64,000 nucleotides of DNA. It comes from Neurospora tetrasperma FGSC 2508 (Eukaryota > Ascomycota > Sordariomycetes > Sordariales > Sordariaceae). A program made the position numbers and the translations under genes. The DNA is taken from the NCBI RefSeq assembly GCF_000213175.1, contig NW_009799102.1, positions 338,178 through 402,177 on the forward strand, in the 5' to 3' direction. Every line of letters begins with the position of its first letter. Positions within the stretch are counted from its first letter, which is position 1. Shown one piece after another: positions 1-11,600 of the stretch. The notes below the pieces were generated by a model that was not told the DNA's origin, made no database searches, and worked only from the letters and a program-made list of their open reading frames with translations.

Positions 1-3000
1 GGTCGGTAGAGGGGGAAGAAGAAGAGGAGTCGTGCACGTGGTCGTTGGAGCCTAGGCCGATGACGCCCAGAATGCGGGAGATGGCGAGACGGGCACGAGA
101 GAACTCGGGCGCCAAAGAAAACATTTGGCCCCAGAGCTGCGCGGACACGAGCATGGCGACCAACACGATGAAGAAGTCGCGCTGCGAGTACTCGCCGTGC
201 ATAATACGCTGCGAACCCCACCAATAGGCAAAGGCGTAGACGAGGAAGGAGATCGAGTTGGCGAGGGCCAGCCAGATGTTGGTAAAGGCAGCCGCCTTGA
301 CCATTTCGTCGCGGTTGTTCTTGAGCAGGCGCTGGTAGGAGCCGAGCACCTCGTGCTCGAGCGAGAGGGCGGCCACGGTCTTGATGGTCTGCACGGCTTC
401 GACGGCCACGGAGGTGGCTCTGTTGAAGGCCTCGGCGTGGCGCTCCTCGTAACGGGCAAGCATGCGGAGCTGCATCAGACCAGTGCCGAGGAGGATGGGC
501 ACGATGGAGAGGCAGACGATGGCAATCTTCCAGGCGAAGATGTGAGACAAGATGATGGCGGCGATGAAGTTGACGCAGATGGAGAAGACGGTGCCGATGG
601 TGGAGCCGGAGAAGGCGCCCACCGAAGCGCTATCCTTGGTGATGATGGTCAACAGCGAGGATGGGCTGCGGCCCTCGGACTGGTGCCACTGCACGCCCTG
701 TTCCATCAGAGAGCGGAATGACAGCACGCGCATGGCGTAGAGGAGCTTCTCGGCAATGAGAGCGAAGCACGACCAGGCGGCAAAGTTGGCGAAGAACTCA
801 ACGCAGGCAAGCATAAAGAGGAAGCCACCGAAGAACTTGCCGTAGTAGAGGACCTTGTCCATGCTGCCGCTGCAAGGGTTGAGAGAGCTGATGGTGAAGC
901 CGAAGAGCACGCCGGAGCCGGAGAAAGTACCACCGACGATAACAGCCGCGAAGATGGCGATCACGAGCCAGCCGAGACTGGGGCGGAGGAAGCGGCCAAG
1001 AGAGCGGACAACGCTGCTCAGGGGACGCTTAGTGTCGATGCCGTCAATCTCGTCTCCACTAGGGGTGGCGGCCTCGGCGGCAGCGGGAGCGGGAGCAGGA
1101 GTAACAGCGACTTCAGAGGCAGAGGGCTTCTCGACAGAGGTTCCAGTAGCGGAAGAGGAAGACTCGATGGACTCGCCAGAGACAGAAGAACCGGCCTCGG
1201 CCTTGTGAGCAATACCAAGAGTCTGGAGATTGGCCATCTTGGCGAAAGCACCGTCCTCCTTGGCCATGAGCTCGTCGTAGGATCCTTCCTCAATGACCTT
1301 GCCGGCTTCCATGACGACGATCTTGTCGGCGTTGCGGATGGTGGACAGACGATGGGCGATGGAGATGACGGTCCTGCTCTTGGCAGCACGGTCGACGGCT
1401 TCCTGGATGCGGCGCTCAGAGGCAGAGTCCAAGGCGGAAGTGGCTTCATCAAGGAGAAGAATCTTGGGATCACGGATCAAAGCTCTGGCGAGAGCGACAC
1501 GCTGGCGTTGACCACCACTGACCATGGAACCAGAGGGACCGGCATAGGTGCCGTAGCCCTTCTCGAGACGTTCGATGAAACCAGCGGCGTCGGCCTCAGT
1601 GGCGGCATGTTGAATGAGGTTGATGATCTCTTGGACGAGAGGACCGAAGGAGCTGACGATGGCGGGATCGATGGAGTCCTTGCCCTTCTTGGCCAAGTCG
1701 GCCAGCTCGTGGCTGTGGAGGATGTCCTTGAGACGCTGGTGTTCGGGCTTGGGAGAGTTGATAAGGCCGAGAGCAATGTTTTCCAGAATGGAGCGGTCGA
1801 GAAGAGAGGGTTCTTGTTGGACCAAGCTGATGAACGAGCGCAGGCTGCGAACATTGAGCTCCTTGAGATCGTAGCCGTCCATGGTGATTCTGCCAGAGTT
1901 GGGATCCTGGAGACGACTGATCATGGCCGCCACCGTGGACTTGCCACTGCCACTGAGACCGACAATAGCAGTGTGCTTGCCAGCAGGGAAGGCCAAGTCG
2001 ACGTTCTTCAAGACCAGCTGATCAGGGCGGCTGGGGTAGGAAAAGGAGACATTCTCGAAGCGAATCTCGCCACGAGTCTCAAAGGGAAGGACGACGCCCT
2101 TGTCGGAAGTACCGTCGATGAGGGAAGGCTCCTCGATGTCCTTCATCAGTCTGTCGAAAGCAGCCTGAGCACCACCCAGGAGGGGCAGCAGGGGAGAGAT
2201 GTTACCAAGGACAACGCAAGCATCGACCAAGATGAAGATGACGGTGTAGATCTGACCGATAGTCTCGGTGCCCTTGCCAGCCATGGCATCCGCCACCATG
2301 CGCGAACCCTCCCAGAAAGCCAGCGCGTTACCGGCGTAGGCGATGAAGTACAGCAGACCAGCCTGAACGGCAGCCGACATGCCTCTCTTGATACCAGCAT
2401 CCCGAGCCGTAGCCATGTGATCAGCGAACTTGGCCTCCAGTCTGGGCGCGGCACCAAAAGCCTGGACGACAATGACGTTCTTGAGAGCCTCGGAGGCAAT
2501 GGACGAAGCGCTGGCAATGGCGCCGGCGGCCTTGATCATGTACTTTTGGAAGTAAGCGCCGCCCACCAGACCCATGGCGAGATAAGCCGGGATCATGGAA
2601 ATCAAGATACCAGCCAACTTGGCCTGCTTGATGAAAGCAACGACGTAGGCAGTGATGAAGAAGCTGATACTAGCCAGCAACACGCCCACCTTCTCCGACG
2701 TACCAGCCTGCAGCGCGGCCATGTCGCCATGCAACCGGGTGCTAACCTCTCCGCCAGCGGCACGAGTATCGAAGAAGGCGGGCGGCTGGCGCAACAGAGC
2801 AGAGACATACTTGTTTCTGAGGCGGGCGGCGAGGCGTTGGCTGATGAGACTCCACGAGAGCACGTAAATGTAGATGAGGCAGAAGGCGGCAATGGCGATG
2901 TAGACAATGATGAGCACCTTGTCGTTGATGTCGTGCTCATACCGGAAGGGGTTGGCGTCATGTTGCTCGGCCGCGCACGAGGCGCCGTTCATGTCATCGA

Positions 3001-3500
3001 CCAGTTGGCCGAAGACGATGCCCATGAGCGGGAAGGGCACGCCGGCTGCCAGGGCGGAGATGGTGCCGATGAGGAGGAGGAGGTAGTCGGTCCATGTTGG
3101 GTCGGCGGAGAAGAAGATGCGGACGTAGCCGAAGAGTTTCTTGGTGAGCTGTGGTGGTGAGGTTTGGTGTTAGTATGTTATGTGTGAAAGAAAGGTCGTA
3201 CGTCAAGTGATGGGTGGTGGTGTTGACATTAACCCCTGAATGGGCATCAACATCAACATCAACACCACCATATCGATAACCCAACCACTAGACCAGGTCA
3301 TCACTATGGGAGTAGCAATCGATATTGATATCACCATCGACATGACGATAAGATATCAAACAGAAACTGGGTTGGGGTAATCTACTAACCGGTTCCTTTG
3401 GCGGTGCTGGTGGTGGTGGTGTAGCAACTGCCGTCTCAGCTACAGGTGTCTCAGGCGCTGCTGGCGGCTTCTCAGCCAGGCCCTTTTCCTCAGCGGGCAT
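1..3500 (-). CDS. MDR/STE6-type ABC transporter (partial, runs off left edge); likely siderophore-locus exporter
   Basis: Two exons are seen: 3390-3500 (37 codons, Pro/Ala-rich cytosolic N-terminus) and 3148 down to base 1, joined in phase 0 by a 241-nt intron with donor GTTAGT and acceptor CCACAG. About 1086 residues are visible. In order: a first six-helix membrane domain (about residues 50-370), a nucleotide-binding domain with Walker A GLSGSGKST (about 437-445), signature VSGGQRQR (V replaces the usual L of LSGGQ, about 577), Walker B ILLLDE, then a linker rich in Ala/Pro/Ser and most of the second membrane domain. NBD2 lies outside the window. This is the full-length P-glycoprotein layout (ABCB). 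It uses ATP to move lipophilic or peptide-like substrates across the membrane. An ABC gene of this class commonly flanks the NPS6/sidD synthetase (for example SitT in Aspergillus fumigatus), and the six GATA-type iron sites upstream agree with that role. The substrate is inferred, not seen. Confidence 0.9.
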
Positions 3501-4176
3501 GGTGAAAAGGGATGGATGGTGGTTATATCCGCGGGTGAGTTCGGTTTACCGCCCCCTTTTCTTTCGTCCTGCTGTTTTTTTTGTTTACCTACCCACTTTC
3601 CCTTGTTTGTTTTTGTTTTCACCTCATGCAGATGTTTGGAGATATTGGGAGAATGAACGATAAAGTAAAAAAGAGATTTTGATATTGCGAATGGGAAATC
3701 TAAGAGGGCCGGAACGTTCCGTGGATTGATGGATGAGAGTGAAAGGGTTGGGTTGGGTTTGGTCTGGGTCTGGGTCTGGTTCTGGGTTCAAAGATTCCGA
3801 CCGAAAAGACAGATCAGATCAGATCAACAAGCCAAAGAACAGAACCGACTGGCTGGCTGGATGGAGCATGTCAACACTCTTTTCTTCTCTTCTTCTTCTT
3901 CTTCTTCGACTTTCAGTTCCATCCACCTCAAGGTGTCATGGGGGAGTATGTAGTGGAAAATGACATTTTTTTTACCTTGTCCCCTTCTTCGTGTGTCCCG
4001 CCGTTTTCCCACACCACCACCTACCTGCCACCCACCCCCCTTTTCCGCCCGCCCACCATCGACTCCTCTATCCTACTCTCTGCAGCAGTGCCGGTGGATG
4101 CCCCCCCCCCCCCCCGGATGGAGTTGCACCGTGTCACTACATAATGAAACCCGATGCCGGGGCTTGGCAAAGGCGG

Positions 4177-4185
4177 ATCTGATAA
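4177..4185 (+). promoter_or_regulatory. Putative SRE/SreA GATA-factor site (ATCTGATAA)
   Basis: Exact match to the ATCWGATAA site bound by fungal iron-responsive GATA repressors (SRE, SreA, Sre1). It lies about 680 bp upstream of the ABC transporter start and 22 bp from the next match. Function is inferred from the motif and the siderophore context. Confidence 0.6.
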
Positions 4186-4207
4186 CCAAAAACGACAGGC
4201 CGGACGG

Positions 4208-4216
4208 ATCTGATAA
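4208..4216 (+). promoter_or_regulatory. Putative SRE/SreA GATA-factor site (ATCTGATAA)
   Basis: Second exact match in the same orientation as the one at 4177, 31 bp start to start, about three helical turns, so both would face the same side of the DNA. Confidence 0.6.
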
Positions 4217-4579
4217 AATTTTTTCTCCTTTGGACACCCCACCATTGCGCGTTCACTTCCTGTTGCCGACTCCACTTTGTCGACGGCGGGGTGGGACCGT
4301 GGGACAGCGACAGGAGCCAATGATGCAAACAAACACATTCTTCGTTGGCCCGGGGCTGGGGACCAAGACCAACAAACGGCAAAAAAGACGCAAAAAAAAA
4401 ACGTCTTGGCCATGTTGTGCTTAGTTATGCTTCCCCTTTCCCCTTTTCCGCGCCTTCGAGTATCTTCACGGGCCTTTTTGTTTGCAAGCTTGTAAGCTTT
4501 GGTTGCGGCTCCCCTGCTCTGGTAAAGTACCTGGTTTTTGACGAGAGTCACCAACGCATCCTGGCCTGCTCGTTCGTTT

Positions 4580-4588
4580 TTATCAGAT
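4580..4588 (-). promoter_or_regulatory. Putative SRE/SreA GATA-factor site (reverse ATCTGATAA)
   Basis: Reads TTATCAGAT on the plus strand. Third of six full matches in the ABC transporter upstream region. Confidence 0.55.
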
Positions 4589-4691
4589 CTTTTTCTTGTT
4601 TCGTCCTTCGTCTTCGTTGTTCGTCCTTTTTTTTTTCTCTTCTCTCCTTGTGCATACATACACCCACCCCCTTGGGGTTTGTGCAAAGATC

Positions 4692-4700
4692 TTATCTGAT
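4692..4700 (-). promoter_or_regulatory. Putative SRE/SreA GATA-factor site (reverse ATCAGATAA)
   Basis: Reads TTATCTGAT on the plus strand, in the same upstream region as the others. Confidence 0.55.
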
Positions 4701-5189
4701 CCGAGAGATTTCACCTCAGCTCTCGGCTCGGGTCTCACTGCATGGCCAAGGTTGTTTGACCTCGGGCCGGGAGTTTGATGTAGGTTTTGTTCACCGCACT
4801 CTTCCTTTGTGGCACCTCTTGAAATGCTTCCGCTTCTCACTCACTGCAATGAGTTCGCGACCGAACGTAAAAGCACCATGCCATGATCAGCTTCACTAGA
4901 AGAACTTGGACTTTCTATCCATCACTTTATTCACGACAACATTGCCCGTGTCAATTCTTCGTCTCTGGACGGTAACGACACCAGCTCCAACTTCCAAGTG
5001 GAGTTCAAGTTCAATTCCGTTTTCTTTTCAAATCCCACATTCCTGTTACGTACAAGGTCGACAATGCGCTGCTGCAACCCTGCTGCATACGTATGCATGG
5101 CGTCTTCTTTCTTCACAGTGCTTGCTATCATCGCCTCACACTGAATCAAATGTCTGCTCTTCCCTTCAGAGGCTCCGTCCGTCCTTGCA

Positions 5190-5208
5190 TTATCTGATGA
5201 TCAGATAA
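5190..5208. promoter_or_regulatory. Palindromic double GATA site: TTATCTGAT-G-ATCAGATAA
   Basis: Two full ATCWGATAA matches in inverted orientation separated by one base form a perfect 19-bp palindrome. Iron-responsive GATA factors of fungi have two zinc fingers, so a paired site is a plausible high-affinity operator. It lies 1.7 kb upstream of the ABC transporter start and about 610 bp beyond the 3' end of the acetyltransferase gene. Confidence 0.65.
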
Positions 5209-5818
5209 AAAAAATTTGCCTCCCCCCCCCCTTGTTCCTCTTGGGCAAGGTAGTCCTGGTCAGTGGTCTTGGAGGTGACTCTTGGAGAGGGTCGTGATGT
5301 TAGGGAAAGCAGGGGAAGCAGGGAGAGAAAGGGTAACGGGATCGGAGTTACGAACGGTTCGGTCGACGGCGGAGGTGAGACCGCGAGAGTGATGAGTGAT
5401 GCAAGTGGCCCGGGACAGGATACACTACAGAGGGCAGGTAAAGGCGGGATACAGTACTGTGTACACGTCTAGTGACTGGACGGCGACGACATATGGCTGG
5501 ACTGAGGATGAGAACTGGACAAGTGTCAGCGTTGCCGATGATGATTTCTACCTAGTGTAGCATGGCGTTGGGGCTCGGAATGAGGCTATAACAGCGGCTC
5601 TGGCGAACTGATATTGGGTTTGATGCCAATATCACTCGATGCTGGGCCTTGGTCTCATTGAAATGCAAAAGTCACAGCTCGCACAGCTGTAATGGGGTAT
5701 TTATTGTATCCTTTCAATCGTACACGCTCTTGACATCACATCAACAGTTCTGATACATTCCTTTCCATCCTTCACTAAACCTTTTCCATCCTTCACTAAA
5801 CCTTTTCCTTGTCCGTCC

Positions 5819-6561
5819 TTACAGGCCGGTCCTCGCCGGGGTCTTGATCATGAGCGGCACCTCGACATCCGTTTCCGTTCCCAATACCTCCTTGCTATGA
5901 ACCACGCTCGCCTTCTCCTTCGGCACCCTTACAAAGCCCATCTTCTTGTACAACCCCTCGGCAGACGCCGACGACTCCAAGTAAATGGGCAGATTGCTAT
6001 CATTGCTCAAGTTGACAAGCTGCTTGACAATCATGGCTCCCGCACCACGACCCTGATGCTTGGGATCTACCGCGATGGCATGGACATCTGTTTATATATA
6101 TCCCATTAGTTCTGCTCACCTTTCCAACACTCGTCGTTTCCAGACCCCAAGAACTTACAGATATACGCCCCACCACCCATGACCTTCTCCCTCGCCTCAC
6201 AAAGCGGTCCCAGGATCTGATCCGCCCTCTCCCGCTGCTCGCCCGCCAGCCAGGGGATCCCAGGATAGGCCCGCTCCTCTTTTGTTGCCTTGGGCTGGAT
6301 AAACACGTCACAGAGCGCCATGCCGACGATTTCGCCGGTGGCTACGTCGACGCACTTCCAGGTGTACTGCGACTCGGCTTTGTGCAGCCATGCTAGGGTC
6401 CCTTCGGTGTGCGCCTTGCGGAACTCGTCGGAGGTGTAGCCGTCGGGAAATAGGATTTCGAGAATTTTGCGCCCGTCGGGGTCGGCGGTGAAGGCGGAAA
6501 AGTAAGTGTCGTAGAGGGGCTTGATGTCGGGGATGAGGGCGGGGAGGACGGCGAAGGGCAT
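5819..6561 (-). CDS. GNAT-family N-acetyltransferase
   Basis: Two exons, 6159-6561 and 5819-6087, separated by a 71-nt intron (donor GTAAGT, acceptor AAACAG), give a 223-residue protein. The acetyl-CoA pyrophosphate-binding motif A of the GNAT fold is seen just after the splice: DPKHQGRGAGAM (about residues 142-153, the Q/R-x-x-G-x-G/A signature), followed by a C-terminal strand-helix unit with LYKKMGFV, also typical. No signal peptide or membrane segment is seen, so it is probably cytosolic. The gene sits between the ABC transporter and the NPS6-type synthetase and is transcribed divergently from the latter across 2.05 kb that holds two iron-type GATA sites. Coprogen carries an N-acetyl group, and Aspergillus uses a GNAT enzyme (SidG) to acetylate a siderophore, so a siderophore role is attractive. 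The sequence alone only shows a GNAT enzyme, and many unrelated fungal GNATs look similar. Confidence 0.88.
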
Positions 6562-7375
6562 TTTGATGATACGATCTGGTGATAGTGATACTGATTTCTG
6601 TCGATTATCGGCGGCTACTAGGCGTATAGTATTACTGGTTGCAAGTATGATACGTCCGTCGGTATGGATTCAGGATGTCTGTTGGGATCGAATTCAGATT
6701 GGGCGCAATGGAGTTTTCGATATACATATCACATAAAACTTGGTTCACTGGGGGAAAATGGCACATTCATCACGGCTAGAGATAGACTATACTGATATCA
6801 CCGTGATTGGGATCGCCGACTGCGTCGATTCAGCCATGTTAGCCTTACCATTCAACCACACAGCAGACGCTGACGCGCGTCGCCATTTGCCAACAATGGA
6901 TGGATTCAATGCATCTTTATGCGCGCTAGAATCCGCATTCACAATAAACGAAGAAAACAATGGAGGCAATAGCGAAGATCAATGGTGGAGGATATGGAAA
7001 TGGAACGAGTCAATGGCATTGTTTGGATGGGACGCTGGCGCGAACGGTCCCCGCCCGTCCTCCGCTTTTCGGCGGCCCGCTTTTTGTTGGTGGTGGTGAT
7101 GCCGTGGTACCGGAGCAAATTCGATGAGATGAGATGCTGCACGGCCACTCACTCGATCAACACACTCGACGACCACACACACGATACGCTCGGCATACAT
7201 AATGGAGAACAGCAACATCCATCACAAAGGTCGATGGCGGTTCATTGCTGGGTAGAAATCACCTACACGGAAGAATCCAAGGGCGAAAAGACGAACACGA
7301 CTTGAAGAAAAAAAAAAACTGGGAAGCAGCCCCTGGAAAGAAGTGAAGAATCCACACTGTCCTGTCCCATTAAAG

Positions 7376-7384
7376 TTATCAGAT
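7376..7384 (-). promoter_or_regulatory. Putative SRE/SreA GATA-factor site (reverse ATCTGATAA)
   Basis: TTATCAGAT on the plus strand, followed directly by CCGATGATCC. It lies about 1.2 kb upstream of the synthetase start and 0.8 kb upstream of the acetyltransferase start, so it could serve either gene. Confidence 0.55.
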
Positions 7385-7921
7385 CCGATGATCCGTTGTT
7401 TTCCTTCTCTTCTTCACGAGCCTCCGTTTTGCGGTTCCATTGTTTACCCCACCATGGCAACGCAAACGGACTCCACACTCGAAGGACGGTGGAGGAACCG
7501 GCCGGAAGGGACAGGACAGGGGACCGACCAAAATTTTCTCACTTTTTCCAGCACTTGAACCCTGGGGACGTTCTTTCTGGATATTCAGTGTGGTTGGTGT
7601 GGTGAACGACTTTGAACGCCCAAGCGAAAACCATATCCACTGGCCAATTGTGAGGTCGGATCCAAGGAGACTGGGCAGAGTTGCTCGGCCGAGTTGACGG
7701 CAGGAACTCCTTCTTTGGTAATGTCACGAGTGTGGTGTCACCAATTCTTTCAAAGGCGAGTTCATTCATTTTGAAGAACAGAAAAAAAAAAAAAAAAAAA
7801 AGATGAATGTGTCACACCAATCTACACGCCTCTTCTTTTCCAACCGAGGATGGTTCCCCCGAAGAGGTCCCACGTTCCCCGCCACGTTCAATCTCAACGT
7901 CTCTCAGTCCCGGATCAAATC

Positions 7922-7930
7922 TTATCAGAT
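7922..7930 (-). promoter_or_regulatory. Putative SRE/SreA GATA-factor site (reverse ATCTGATAA)
   Basis: TTATCAGAT on the plus strand, about 680 bp upstream of the synthetase start. It has the same orientation relative to its gene and nearly the same distance as the 4177 site has to the ABC transporter. Confidence 0.6.
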
Positions 7931-8611
7931 GGTGATGATCAAGGATGAAACTCGCGCGTGTGATCCATTCCGAATCCTTTACCTTTGGCCCACACGCACA
8001 GCACCACGCGCGGATGAGGAGGGAACCTTGTCGTCGAACCTTACGACCACCACCACCACCACTTCCGATACGCGGTGCTATCCTGAGCCGAGTGGGGTGA
8101 GTCTAGCCAGATGCTTTCGACCTTCCTTCGTTTCGTTCCCTGTGATAGCCACGCGCGTGTAGCTTTGTCACCGGACCATGCCACGGCCCAGTCACGTTCA
8201 GCCATGGCGGTTTTCTCTAGTGAAAAGAGCCTCACCAACAGCTTCATCATCGTCTTCTGCCCTTGATTGAAAATAAACAAGTGTGAAAACAGACATACGG
8301 TAGGACGGGAATAGACTCATACACAACCCTTTCCCATCTGTGTCCTTCCTTCCTACCAACGGACCCTCCACCACGTCCTGTCCTCATCTCGCCCGCTTAT
8401 TTACCCCATATTGTGTAATTCCAGCCATTCGTTCATCACTCAAGTCGATCATCGACGTCACCGTATCTTCTATCCTATCTTACCCGTCCATCGACGTATC
8501 ACAACAACACGCGCAAGAGCGGCAGTAATACGCCTCTCTTTCCAACATACCCACCGAGTCGATAATCCAGTACTCCCAAAAAGGAACCAGTGACACACCA
8601 CCACCATCACC

Positions 8612-11600
8612 ATGCAGCAAGTCGTACAAGGAGCCCTCTCTTTTCTCGGCCTCAACGGCCAGAGCAGCAACACCACCAGTCACCTCTTCGACACACTAGG
8701 TCTGGAGACAATATCCAGGCCACTGTCCATACCAACACAAAACGGCGTTTCCTTACTAGACGCATCTCTCCTAGCATGGCTGTTGCTTCTCCAGAGAGAG
8801 CGAGGAGAAGATGATCGGGTAGAAAACTTCAACTGGGGACGGAGAACAGCTGATGGGGCGGAAACGTCGTCACAGTTCTCTGTCAAGGCAGTGTTGGGTT
8901 CTGAAGGGCTTGATCAAACGGTGACTGTGAAGAATGTACTTGAGGCGCTGAAGAAGGTCACCGGGCAAGAGGTGACAGAGGAGAACAGGACGTTGTTCTT
9001 CAATGATGGAAAGGAGGCGCCCGAGAAGATCAAGGAAGAGGGATATGAGACTGCTCAGCGGCCGGTATGTCTTCTCTCCTCCCAGGTTCGAGTTGCCGTG
9101 ACTAACATGATCATCAGAACTGGAAATTCCAACTCGAGCTCTTTCCCTCAGAAGACGCCGAGCAACATGACCTCGCTCTCCAAGTCTACTGGTTCAAGAA
9201 CGTTCTCGACGCTCTCACCACTTCCCAAGTCACCATCCGCCTGAACGCCTTCACCGAGCTTCTCAACCTCATCCTCTCCTCTCCCGAGACAACCTCCATC
9301 TCCTCCCTCCTCGCCCCTCTCCCCTGCGATCTTAATCAGATCTGGGCCTTCAACGCCGTCGTGCCCCCCTTGATCGATCGCACTATGCAGGACATCATCT
9401 CCGAGCAAGCCGCCGCCAACCCCTCCAAGCCGGCCGTCTCCTCCTGGGACGGCGAGTTCACCTACGCCGAGGTGGAGTCGAAGTCCGACCTTTTGGCTCG
9501 CCACCTGGTCTCCCGCGGCGTTAAGCTCGGCGGCGTGGCCCCGCTCATGTTTGAGAAATCCCGCTGGACTATCGTCGCCTTGCTGGCCGTAATGAAAGCC
9601 GGCTCAGCATTTGCTCTCACCGATCCCACCTCGCAGCCTGAAGGCCGTTTGCGCGTGATGGTCGAGCAGACCGGTGGCGACATCATCGTCGCTTCTGCTT
9701 CCCAGACTGAACTTGCAGAGGTCTGTCTCCCCTCTCCTTCTGGAGGAAGCAAAGGACAGGTCATCACCGTCTCTGATGAGCTATTTACCATCCTCTCTCA
9801 AACCCCCGAGCTTACCACGGTGACACTGCCCGTGATCCCCACAGAAACAACTCCCCTCTACATCCAATTCACCTCCGGCTCCACCGGCAAACCAAAAGGC
9901 GTCGTCATCTCCCACGCCAACTACACCTCCGGCGCCCTGCCTCGCGCCGAAGCAGTCGGTTACAAGTCTTCTTCCCGCTGCTTCGAGTTCGCTTCCTACG
10001 CTTTTGACGTTTCCATCGATTGCATGCTCTGCACCCTCGCTGTCGGCGGAACCATCTGCATTCCGTCTGACGCTGATCGCATGAACGATCTCGGGGGCGC
10101 CATTCTCAAAAGCGGAGCAAACATGGCGCACATGACTCCTTCCGTTGCTCGAGTGCTTGATCCAGAAGTTATCAAGGGTCTTGATGTCCTTGGCTTGGGC
10201 GGTGAAGCAGTCTCTGCTGCTGATGCAGCTGCTTGGTCGCGCGGCAAGACATCGGTGATTGTTGCGTATGGACCGAGTGAATGCACTGTTGGATGTACCG
10301 TCAACAATGTCTTTGCGAGAGACGAGGAGGCCAAGAAGAAGGGGTTCACTACCGGAAACATTGGTACCGGCGTTGGTGGATGCGGATGGGTCGTTGATCC
10401 CAATGATCATGACCGTCTCGTGCCCGTGGGAGCAGTGGGTGAATTGCTCATGGAGGGCCCGGTCGTGGGACTTGGGTACCTCGGTGAAGAGGAAAAGACC
10501 AAGGAGGTGTTCATCGAAGACCCCAAGTGGCTCATTGCTGGGCATGGCGATGCTCACCCGGGCAGAAAGGGAAGGCTGTACAAGACTGGTGATTTGGTCC
10601 GGTACGATGCCGATGGTTCGGGGGCTTTTGTCTTTGTTGGACGCAAAGATGCACAGGTCAAGCTGAGAGGCCAGAGAGTGGAGTTGGTTGAGATTGAACA
10701 CCATTTGCGTGCCAAGTTGCCAAGTGGTGTGAAGATTGCTGCTGAGGTCATCAAGCCTAGTGGTGGTGATCCTACGCTGGTTGCTTTCCTGGCGGAGACG
10801 AGCTCAACGGGTATCTCGGCCAAAGACGCCTTGCAGAGTGTTGTTGAGGGTGAGGTTAGCTTCTCTCCTGAGCTGCAGGCTGCGCTGGATGGGATTGAGG
10901 AGGTGCTGGGCATTGATCTGCCTAGGTACATGGTTCCTAATGCGTATATCCCCCTTCGTGAGATGCCCTCGCTTGTGTCGGGCAAGATTGATCGCAAGAC
11001 GCTGAGGGCTATGGGAGCTGCGATGACCAGGGAGCAAGTCTCTGGTAGTGCGAAGAGGGCCAAACAGTGTGGCGATGGCGGTGCTCCTACTACCGAGATG
11101 GAGATTGCTCTTCACAAGGTCTGGAAGCAGTTGCTCGGTACTGAGCAGGAGATTGCCGCTGGCGATAGCTTCTTTGGTGTTGGCGGTGACTCTCTCAGGG
11201 CCATGAGACTCATTGCTGCTGCCAGAGCGGAGGGCGTCAAGCTCACTGTTGCTGATGTCTTCCGGTATCCCGTCCTCAGAGACATGGCTGTCGTCGCCAC
11301 CAAGGTTGACACACAAGACGCGGATGGCAAGGATAGCAATGAGGTTGCTCCCTTCTCTCTGCTTGAAAGCGACTGGGCTATCGAAGACGTCAAGGCCGAG
11401 GCCAGCAAGCACTGCGATATCGATAAGGACGCCGTCGAGGACGTCTATCCCTGCACGCCCCTCCAAGAAGCCCTCATGGCTTTGTCCGCCAAGGTTAAGG
11501 AAGCCTACGTTGCCCAGCGTGTGCTCAAGATGGAAGGCCAAGCCGCCGCTGACAAGCTCAAGGCCGCCTTCGAAGCCATCAACGTCGACTGCGCCATCCT

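Larger units (their letters stand above)
3501..5818. other. Intergenic region upstream of the ABC transporter, with iron-type GATA sites
   Basis: 2.3 kb between the ABC start codon and the 3' end of the acetyltransferase. No open frame here looks coding. It contains long pyrimidine and C runs (for example about 4101-4116 and 5221-5231) and six full ATCWGATAA matches at 4177-5208, listed separately. Partial repeats of the motif core (AGATCAGATC, near 3811-3825) lie closer to the start codon. The density of sites suggests this is the regulatory region of the transporter. Confidence 0.7.
6562..8611. other. Divergent intergenic region between acetyltransferase and NPS6-type synthetase
   Basis: 2.05 kb without a credible gene. 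It holds two full ATCWGATAA matches (7376, 7922), an A run at about 7781-7801 that ends 120 bp before the second site, and CT- and CAC-rich leader-like sequence from about 8300 to the start codon. Probably the shared or adjacent promoters plus the 5' leader of the synthetase. Confidence 0.65.

Noticed and set aside
1205-3160. 651-codon plus-strand open frame
   Set aside because: It is the antisense of the ABC transporter exon, whose minus-strand reading has all the ABC motifs; the plus frame is open only because of codon bias.
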